Shown here piece by piece: positions 7,844-13,567 of a DNA stretch of 13,567 nucleotides. The notes beneath the pieces were generated by a model. That model was not told the DNA's origin, did no database searches, and worked only from the letters and a program-made list of their open reading frames with translations. How positions within the stretch are numbered: the first letter of the stretch is position 1; each line of letters starts with the position of its first letter. The translations under genes were made by a program, and so were the position numbers. Origin of the DNA: Cristatella mucedo (Eukaryota > Bryozoa > Phylactolaemata > Cristatellidae); the NCBI GenBank assembly GCA_009760855.2, contig WPIO01000662.1, positions 1-13,567 of the forward strand, given 5' to 3'.

Positions 7844-7947
7844 TGCTGCCTGCATTCACACGATGCAGCGTTCATTTTAGCGATGAGACCAAGCGTCTTG
7901 CAACGGTGCGGTCAAGAATCGAAAAGTCGTACGACCTTTTATTGTAT
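7844..7947 (+). repeat. Exon-edge-like motif, copy 2, followed by sub-repeat R copy 4
   Basis: The pyrimidine tract, TTCACACGATGCAG and CGTTCATTTTAGCG repeat the start of the propeller exon (HDAAFILA in frame), then pass into R copy 4 (7883-7947). An ATT tract follows at 7944-7961. Confidence 0.7.
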
Positions 7948-8081
7948 TATTATTATTATTATTTATTTGTGCAAGATAAATAACTTGTAAAATGTAAAAT
8001 AACCTGTAAAAAGTAGCGCAGTGCACGAGTCTCTCTCGTCTCATGCAGCGCTCTGCTGCTGTCTGTATTCACACGATGCAG

Positions 8082-9116
8082 CGTTCGTTGTAGCAGAGCA
8101 GCAGCTAGAGCTGCTCAACTTCGGCCCGGCCTCCAGCAGCTTCCAGACGCCTGCCCGGTGCTACGACCTGTCTGTGACGTCAGAGGGGCATCTGCTGCTG
8201 GCTGCCTGGGAGCACGGCCTGAAGGAATGCAGTCAGAGCGGCAGAGAGCTGAGCGTCTGGAAACCTGCGAGGCTGAGCTACGGAGGGGAGGACTGCGTCA
8301 GAGCAGTGCAGTCCCTGCAGGACGGACGTGCTGCTGTAGCCTTGCTCTACTCACAGCTCGTCCTGCAGCTCAGACGCAGCAGCAGAGCTGCTGAACGCCT
8401 GTGCTCACGGGTCGTTCAGCAGCTCTGCTGCTGCTGCAGGGGACTCGCAGGGGACGTGGCTCGAGGAACGACGTGTCGCTGAGCTGCCCTGGTCTCCATG
8501 GAAGCTGTCCTCGATCGGCGACCTGCTCGCTGTGACCCAGGGCATTAGCTATGGCCGAGGGCTGCAGCTACGGCAGCTGCAGCTGAGTTCGGGGCAGCAG
8601 CTGCAGCTGCCGTATGTCGCTGTGACCCAGTTTGAGCCTGGCCGAGGGCAGCAGCTGCTGCAGCTGAGCTCGGGGCAGCTGCTGTACAGCAGCGAGTACG
8701 AGTATGGCATACGCAGTGTGGCTCTCACTGCTGCTGCTCTGGTCACTGCGAGCTACAGCAAGGTGAAGCTGGACGATGGCAGAGAGCTGTACGTAGTGGA
8801 CAGCTGCAGCCACCGAGGTGACAGACAATGGAGACACGAGCTGAGTAGCGAGGAGGAAGCGCTGGGCGTCTGTGCTGCAGGCGGCATCGTGTACCTGGCT
8901 GTGATAGGGCAGCAGGAGGGAGACAGGAGCAGGAACTGTGTGAGGGCGCTCTGTGCTGTGACTGGGCGGGTGCTGCAGCAGGTGCTCTCATACAGCAGCC
9001 ACGGACATCAGCGGCCTTGGTGCCTGTCACTGGGCGGAGGACAGAGGACCGTGCTAGCCGTGCTGGACTGGGACGAACAGACTGTGAGCTTGTACCCTGC
9101 AGCAGCTAGTAGCTAA
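8082..9116 (+). CDS. Probable beta-propeller protein, 3' terminal exon(s), with a frame break
   Basis: The only plausible host protein. There is no ATG in frame. A pyrimidine-rich stretch ending TTCACACGATGCAG (8069-8081) looks like a splice acceptor, so I read this as a terminal exon. Frame one gives AAFVVAEQQLELLNFGP, LSVTSEGHLLLAAWEHGLK and DGRAAVALLYSQLVLQL. Near 8370 the sensible reading moves to another frame (AELLNACAHGSF, ELPWSPWKLSSIGDLLAV) and runs to TAA at 9114-9116. Repeated short hydrophobic strands after glycine turns (LLLAAW, LLAVTQ, ALVTASY, IVYLAVI, VLAVLDW) suggest a six- or seven-bladed propeller of WD40/NHL type; the exact family is unknown. A 90-bp tandem repeat lies inside it. 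The break needs a one-base extra (or an insert of 3n+1). It could be a pseudogene mutation, an assembly error in CAG-rich DNA, or an unrecognised intron. GC-rich compared with its flanks. Confidence 0.55.
8527..8696 (+). repeat. 90-bp tandem repeat within the propeller gene
   Basis: TCGCTGTGACCCAG occurs at 8527-8540 and again at 8617-8630, each followed by GGCCGAGGGC, GCAGCTG runs and a (A/G)GCTCGGGGCAG-like segment. The protein repeats as AVTQ..YGRG..QLSSGQQL and AVTQ..PGRG..QLSSGQLL, 30 residues per unit and in frame. It probably reflects duplication of about one blade edge. Confidence 0.75.
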
Positions 9117-9232
9117 GAGCTGGAAATCTGCGACATGCAGTTCTGGGCCAGCACTGCATGTCACTTCGTCAGACTGATACTAATGAATGCATTTACTTAC
9201 CTTGTAACGAAGCGATGCATCAATAATCCATA

Positions 9233-9238
9233 AATAAA
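9233..9238 (+). terminator. Poly(A) signal candidate of the propeller gene
   Basis: AATAAA within CCATAAATAAATAATCC, about 117 nt after the stop codon. The position and sense fit a short 3' untranslated region. Cleavage would be expected some 10-30 nt further on. Confidence 0.5.
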
Positions 9239-9629
9239 TAATCCACGATTCAAGAATCTCCATGTGATTCCACGAGTTCCACTCAGACTGTTTGTCTCCT
9301 CGTACGATAGTGAGCAGCTGCAGCCAGGCAGAGAGCAGCTGCAGTGGCACCGAGCTGCCAGCGTTCGTAGACGTTACGTCCGAGCAAGCCCTGCTGCCTG
9401 CCTGTCACTCAATGACTGAAAGCTAGCAGCCAATCAAGTAGCTGACCACGCCTCCTTATCAGCCAAAAGCCGGTTTCGGGTTGCTTCAGCTTGCAAGGAC
9501 CGCGTTTTCTGGCCGGGCTAGTTTTAATCTAGTGCAGACAAAGTAAAGCAGTGCCTTTCTGAGCAGAGCAGAGCTAAAGCGAGCTATTTGTGACTTGCAG
9601 TGGAATACAGTGGATTGATATGTCAGGCT

Positions 9630-9630
<1 letters not shown>
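9239..9630. other. Intergenic stretch with promoter-like sites
   Basis: No open frame of note. AGCCAATCA near 9428-9436 is a good CCAAT (NF-Y type) box. It is followed by CCACGCCTCC (GC/KLF-like) and CTTATCAG (GATA type, reversed). CAGCTGCAG motifs occur at about 9315-9340. Together they look like a promoter for a gene reading rightwards beyond 9500, but I found no first exon. Confidence 0.3.
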
Positions 9631-9725
<95 letters not shown>

Positions 9726-9735
9726 TCTCTCTCTC

Positions 9736-9772
<37 letters not shown>

Positions 9773-9775
9773 CCT
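9631..9775 (+). repeat. (CT)n microsatellite
   Basis: A pure CT run over about 9632-9720, then CT with a few C or A interruptions to 9775. Ser/Leu or Arg/Glu open frames over it are artefacts of the period. Confidence 0.98.
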
Positions 9776-10082
9776 CGGCGTTCCTAAGAAGCCTAGCGGC
9801 AATTGCTTTTGGCGGCCGTCTCCAAAGTCAGTCTGGATTAAACGTTATTGGTAACTTCCAAAGCTGTTTATTACTCCTGTATACTCCATAGTCAGGAGCG
9901 GTCGACACTGCTGCAGTCGATTCACCCTAGTGTCAAAGAATCCTTTGGTCGGACAACCCTGGTTCGAACCCTCCGTGGTTGAAACATTTCTTTACAAATA
10001 AATAGATAAATATAATTCATTTGGAATGAAAGAGCAGCATATCAAAATAAATAAAGAAAGAGCAGCATATAAAAATATATAT
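9776..10082. other. No gene; possible degenerate tRNA-like sequence
   Basis: 9961-9971 is a perfect box B (GGTTCGAACCC). A box A-like TAGTCAGGAGCGG lies about 70 bp upstream, a long spacing that would fit a Leu/Ser-type tRNA head or a decayed SINE. GACACT and AGTGTC in between can pair. The box B core is palindromic, so strand is uncertain. To the right, AT-rich DNA contains a direct repeat (AAAGAGCAGCATAT at about 10028 and 10056; ATAATTCATTTG at about 10012 and 10081). Confidence 0.3.
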
Positions 10083-10190
10083 AATTCATTTGCATAGCGC
10101 CCAAGGGAACTTAATCTCTATTCAGGCGCTTCAGCCAGACTTTGGTCGTAAGGGGAGGCGAGCACCTTAACCGCTGGACCAAACCAGCTC
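10083..10190 (-). mobile_element. tRNA-derived SINE, copy 3, box B deleted
   Basis: Reading from 10190 leftwards: GAGCTGGTTTGGTCCAGCGG (box A inside), GTTAAGGTGCTCGCC, then GACCAAAGTCTGGC joined directly to GAAGCGCCTGAATAGAGATT. About 30 bp holding box B are missing compared with copy 2. The tail stem is perfect here (AGCGCC with GGCGCT), which makes it a good reference for the ancestral tail. Confidence 0.85.
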
Positions 10191-10514
10191 TTTTGATGAA
10201 CCACCCAGGGTCCAACTTTCTGGGGGCTAAAACACTGGTTTCGAAACCTCCTAGCATCCCATAAGTCGCACAATGCTTTAATAACTAGTTTTACCTCTCT
10301 TTTTAAAACGGAAAAATATGTTGGGATTCGGCTGCTTTGTAAAAGGTGTTTATCAAGGTTTTAAACCCAAAGTAAATTAATTGAGCATACTTTGGATTGT
10401 AAGTCAGAACATAGCAGAAAGGCAAGAATTAAAATATCAAGACCTAAAAGAAGTATAGATGGAGCTGAAAATTTACTGGTATTTAGAGATTAGGAGAAAA
10501 TGGTAAAGTCTCCT
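10191..10514. other. AT-rich spacer, nothing recognised
   Basis: No open frame, RNA gene or copy of another segment in the window was seen. Confidence 0.5.
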
Positions 10515-10640
10515 TCAATATTATCAATAATATTGATGCACTTGATAATGCACCCTCAGAGAACTCAATCTCTTTATAGTCGCTTTGCACCTTGCTGCAA
10601 AGAGAAACGCGATTGAGCTTGGTGCAAAAGGAAACACGAT
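10515..10640 (-). mobile_element. LINE 3' tail fragment (copy E)
   Basis: GATGCACTTGATAATGCACC, CTCAGAGAACTCAATCTCTT and TTGCTGCAAAG follow the tail of copies A and B, with substitutions in the outer stem. LINE homology ends within about 100 bp. At its tail end the AAT repeat has become a perfect inverted repeat: TCAATATTA (10515-10523), four bases, TAATATTGA (10528-10536). Confidence 0.72.
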
Positions 10641-10749
10641 TGAATTGTGTGTTATATCATTGGTTGCTTCTGCTCATTTCGAGTGATTATTGAAGCCTGT
10701 CTAAAACCCAGATGTAGCTCTTAAAGGTTCTTTTAATAACAACAAATAC

Positions 10750-10897
10750 TCGCTGATTTAGCAGCCTCTTTTGTACAGCAACAAAAGAGCCTTGACGGCT
10801 ATTACCAGCACTTCCAGCGACGATATAGGATCGCCCACCACAGGATTCGAACCCACGACCTCGAGGCCGAGGTCGTGAAAAGCAACCGCCTTACCTA
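10750..10897 (-). mobile_element. Second tRNA-like SINE family, possibly with a Deu-like core
   Basis: On the minus strand a box A-like TAGGTAAGGCGG (10886-10897; one mismatch to consensus) precedes a perfect box B, GGTTCGAATCC (10843-10853). Between them is a perfect 10-bp hairpin, CACGACCTCG/CGAGGTCGTG (10854-10877). Downstream the element contains ACAAAAGAGGCTGCTAAATC, which resembles the conserved part of the Deu SINE core (a known animal SINE domain) in its AAAG and CTGCTAAAT blocks. A 9-bp hairpin CTCTTTTGT/ACAAAAGAG covers 10766-10789. LINE copy B has its AAT tail directly at the head of this element. The Deu comparison is from memory and weak. Confidence 0.5.
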
Positions 10898-12640
10898 TAA
10901 TAATAATAATAATAATAATAATGCACTTGATAAAGCGCCGTCAGAGAACTTAATCTCTCTCTAGGCGCTTTACATTTGCTGCAAAGTGAAATGCAATTGA
11001 ATAGTATGTAAAATCATTCTTGAAAAACAAACAAAATAAATAGCATGATTAGGGGTGACATGCACACGGTCAGCATGCAAATGTGGTTAGTGGCAGCATG
11101 CACAGTGTCAGCACGCAAAATCACATCAAGTTCCTTTTAAATGTGGTCAGGTCAGGGGATGTTGTGACGCAGGTCGAGAGGGAGTTCCAGGCTTTGGGAG
11201 CATACGAACTAAATGCACGGCCTCCAAAGGATGTAAGGTTTGTACGAGGTACTTCTAGACTGTTGGATTCCGAAAAGCGGGTGGTACGATGCCTGGCCTG
11301 ATGGGGCAGTATATCTGAGAGATAGGCTGGAGCCATAGAATGAAGGGACCTAAAAGTGAGCGACAAAACCTTGAAGTCAATCCGTTGCTTGGCTGGTAGC
11401 CAGTGCAGATCGGCGAGAAGTGGAGTAATGTGGCAACTGCGAAGCTCACGACAGACAAGCCTAGCTTCGGAGTTTTGCACCAGCTGCAATCGCCTGATCG
11501 CACATGCTGGTAGGCCAGTAAGCAGTGAATTGCAGAAGTCGAGACGAGATGTCACGAATGCATGGACCAACTTGGACGTGGTAACCTTATCTAAACAAGC
11601 CCGAAATTTAGCAATGTTGTGAAGCTGAAAGTAGGCAGATTTGACTGTGGAGCTGATATGGTCGTCTAACGAGAGGTCACTTTGGAATATGACACCTAGA
11701 TTTCGAGCTGATTCAACTGGAGATATTCGGGCAGAACCAATTTTGAGAGTCAGCCTTTCCAATCTCTGGATCACTCTGGGTTTGCCCATAACTAGTAAGT
11801 TGGTTTTATCATCGTTTAGTTTTAGAAAATTTGCTGCCATCTATGTGCAGATGTCAGCAATGCATGCAGCAAGTGAGCTGAGTAAATTTGAGGTGCTCGA
11901 AGGCTGGGAGGGATCAAAGCAAAGGTACAACTGTGTGTCATCCGCATAGAAGTGAAAGCCTAGTTTGTGCTTGGCAATCATGTTAGCAAGAGGGAGAGTA
12001 TAAACCGTGAAAAGAACCGGACCTAGCACGGAGCCCTGAGGTACTCCATATTTTAGAGGTACTTCAGATGATCTTTGTTCATTCACGTCAATACTCTGGA
12101 GTCTCCCTCTGAGATAGGATCTGAACCACTGCAGAGCAGTGCCAGTGATGCCCAGGCGAGATGAGAGGCGCTATAGAAGAACTTTGTGATCGATGGTATC
12201 AAAAGCTGCCGAAAGATCGAGAAAAACAAGAAGAGACACTCTACCCATGTCTGCATTCCTAAGTAGGTCGCTGTATACCCGAAGCAATGCTGACTCTGTG
12301 GAGTGATTAGCTGTAAAGCAAGACTGGAACTTACTTGCAAGGTGTGCGGTTTCGATATATGAGTTCAGCTGGTCTGCCACGACCCGTTCAGTGTCTTTGA
12401 TAAGAATGGTAGAAGAAAGACTGGACGGTAGTTGCTTAAGTTCTCTTGGTCTAGTGTACCTTTCTTGAGAAGTGGCCTGACTACAGCTTTTTTGAAAGGT
12501 GCTGGGACATGACCTGAGGCTAATGACATATTAATGATGCTAGTTATGCATGACAGCAGCAGATCAACGCAACGTAAGAGCAGGAGAGTGGGAATAGGGT
12601 CCATGTTTTTCGATACTTGATATCTGAAATGCAAGTTCAT
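10898..12640 (-). mobile_element. L2/CR1-like LINE, copy B, 5'-truncated
   Basis: Same family and orientation as copy A, with homology over nearly all of A (1540-3227) and some 100 bp more at the 5' side. The tail is (AAT)n at about 10897-10922 followed by the perfect hairpin arms AAAGCGCC (10932-10939) and GGCGCTTT (10964-10971). About 55 bp at the end of the coding part are deleted near 11125. The 5' boundary is uncertain; motif similarity fades near the DPIPT segment at about 12605. The endonuclease domain is absent. Confidence 0.9.
11121..12625 (-). pseudogene. Reverse transcriptase relic with several breaks (copy B)
   Basis: Contains the start of the reverse transcriptase region (DPIPTLLLLRC, FKKAVVRPLLKK, NYRPV), motif A (LDLSAAFDTIDH), motif B (GVPQGSVLGP), the YADD box and the C-terminal motifs. 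Compared with copy A it has lost one C near 12390 (frameshift after LPFLSKTL), changed GAG to TAG near 12172 (after DHKVLL), changed TGG to TAG at about 11841, and lost its last codons by deletion, ending at TGA 11121-11123. A DPIPT segment not present in copy A shows that B extends further 5'. It cannot encode a working enzyme. Confidence 0.9.
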
Positions 12641-12775
12641 CATTGCAAGTAAATCACTGCAATAATTTGCCAAGCTTTAGGCTGTGAGTGTAGCTGCACA
12701 TTTTCACGATTGCGAAAAAAGAGCTCTAGGGCATTTGATGACCTGTATTTATGTATCTGGGTCAGTGTCCTTACG
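12641..12775. other. Spacer between LINE B and the satellite
   Basis: About 135 bp with no recognised feature. The frames that run through the satellite enter this spacer but show no domain. Confidence 0.4.
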
Positions 12776-13567
12776 GGATGCAGCGCCGGATGCAGCGCCG
12801 GATGCAGCGCCGGATGCAGCGCCGGATGCAGCGCCGGATGCAGCGCCGGATGCAGCGCCGGATGCAGCGCCGGATGCAGCGCCGGATGCAGCGCCGGATG
12901 CAGCGCCGGATGCAGCGCCGGATGCAGCGCCGGATGCAGCGCCGGATGCAGCGCCGGATGCAGCGCCGGATGCAGCGCCGGATGCAGCGCCGGATGCAGC
13001 GCCGGATGCAGCGCCGGATGCAGCGCCGGATGCAGCGCCGGATGCAGCGCCGGATGCAGCGCCGGATGCAGCGCCGGATGCAGCGCCGGATGCAGCGCCG
13101 GATGGAGCGCGGGATGCAGCGCCGGATGCAGCGCCGGATGCAGCGCCGGATGCAGCGCCGGATGCAGCGCCGGATGCAGCGCCGGATGCAGCGCCGGATG
13201 CAGCGCCGGATGCAGCGCCGGATGCAGCGCCGGATGCAGCGCCGGATGCAGCGCCGGATGCAGCGCCGGATGCAGCGCCGGATGCAGCGCCGGATGCAGC
13301 GCCGGATGCAGCGCCGGATGCAGCGCCGGATGCAGCGCCGGATGCAGCGCCGGATGCAGCGCCGGATGCAGCGCCGGATGCAGCGCCGGATGCAGCGCCG
13401 GATGCAGCGCCGGATGCAGCAGCCGATGCAGCACCGGATGCAGCACCGGATGCAGCACCGGATAAAGCACCGGATGCAGCACCGGATAAAGCACCTGATA
13501 AAGCATCGGATAAAGCACCGGATAAAGCACCGGATAAAGGATAAAGCACCGGATAAAGCACCGCATC
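12776..13567 (+). repeat. 12-bp GC-rich satellite (GGATGCAGCGCC)n
   Basis: From 12776 to 13411 there are exactly 53 units of GGATGCAGCGCC. All are identical except unit 28 (13100-13111, two substitutions). From 13412 the units degenerate stepwise: GCGCC becomes GCACC, then GCAG becomes AAAG, and one 7-bp partial unit (GGATAAA) occurs near 13537; the array continues past the window edge. Each unit contains two CpG sites and the palindromes TGCA, GCGC and CCGG. The period is a multiple of three and no unit holds a stop, so all six frames stay open (for example DAAP, GCSA, MQRR forward; SGAA, HPAL reverse). Open frames are therefore no evidence of a protein. A repetitive coding exon is not excluded, but no start, signal or flanking domain supports one. 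Confidence 0.97.

Larger units (their letters stand above)
6854..7975. repeat. Tandem duplication unit U2
   Basis: Second copy of U1, directly adjacent to it and in the same orientation. It retains the complete SINE but has only TATGCCC (7594-7600) where U1 has about 440 bp including LINE fragment D. The unit ends near a TTATTGTATTATTATT tract and GTGCAAGATAA (7970s), which resembles the AGCAAGATATGATATGG at the U1/U2 joint. That supports the boundary. Confidence 0.88.

Noticed and set aside
9486-9854. Ser/Leu and Arg/Glu repeat proteins over the CT tract
   Set aside because: Same reason: simple-repeat translation with no domain on either side.
12640-13566. Long open frames of about 250-310 codons through the satellite on both strands
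   Set aside because: They follow from a stop-free 12-bp unit whose length is a multiple of three. Every frame is open, so openness carries no information.
12776-13567. CRISPR array
   Set aside because: Units are 12 bp with no spacers, and the setting is eukaryotic.

Overview
This window looks like animal genomic DNA, most likely from a marine invertebrate such as a sponge, cnidarian or similar lineage. The assignment rests on three things: L2/CR1-like non-LTR retrotransposons, short tRNA-derived SINEs, and one intron-style terminal exon with a poly(A) signal. There are no bacterial-style operons or ribosome binding sites. The species cannot be named from the sequence. Most of the window is repeats; nothing resembles a known defence or biosynthetic system.

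Layout. 48-200: a tRNA-derived SINE. 446-1530 (+) and 1540-3227 (-): two 5'-truncated L2-like LINEs lying tail to tail. 3228-3449 and 3771-4269: two copies of one block, the second with a greatly expanded GA-rich array. The second copy keeps the uninterrupted target site into which the minus-strand LINE inserted in the first copy. 4270-5393: no recognised gene, one TATA-like promoter candidate. 5394-6850 and 6854-7975: a tandem duplication whose units carry LINE and SINE tails, a sub-repeat present four times, and a motif that looks like an intron end plus the start of an exon. A third, partial copy of that motif leads directly into the only plausible host gene, 8082-9116 (+). This is the 3' end of a probable beta-propeller protein, with a reading-frame break near 8370 and a poly(A) signal at 9233. 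9117-9630 holds CCAAT/GC-box-like sites, and 9631-9775 is a (CT)n tract. 10083-10190, 10515-10640 and 10750-10897 are SINE and LINE pieces on the minus strand. 10898-12640 (-) is a third L2-like LINE. 12776 to the window end is a 12-bp satellite with 53 almost perfect units followed by degenerate ones.

How the parts relate. The LINE and SINE families share a 3' tail of about 40 nt that folds into the same kind of hairpin, which suggests the LINE machinery mobilises the SINE. All three LINE bodies are dead: they are truncated and carry stops or frameshifts, and none keeps an endonuclease domain. The duplications, inverted LINE pair and satellite point to a structurally unstable region. All similarity statements were made by eye.
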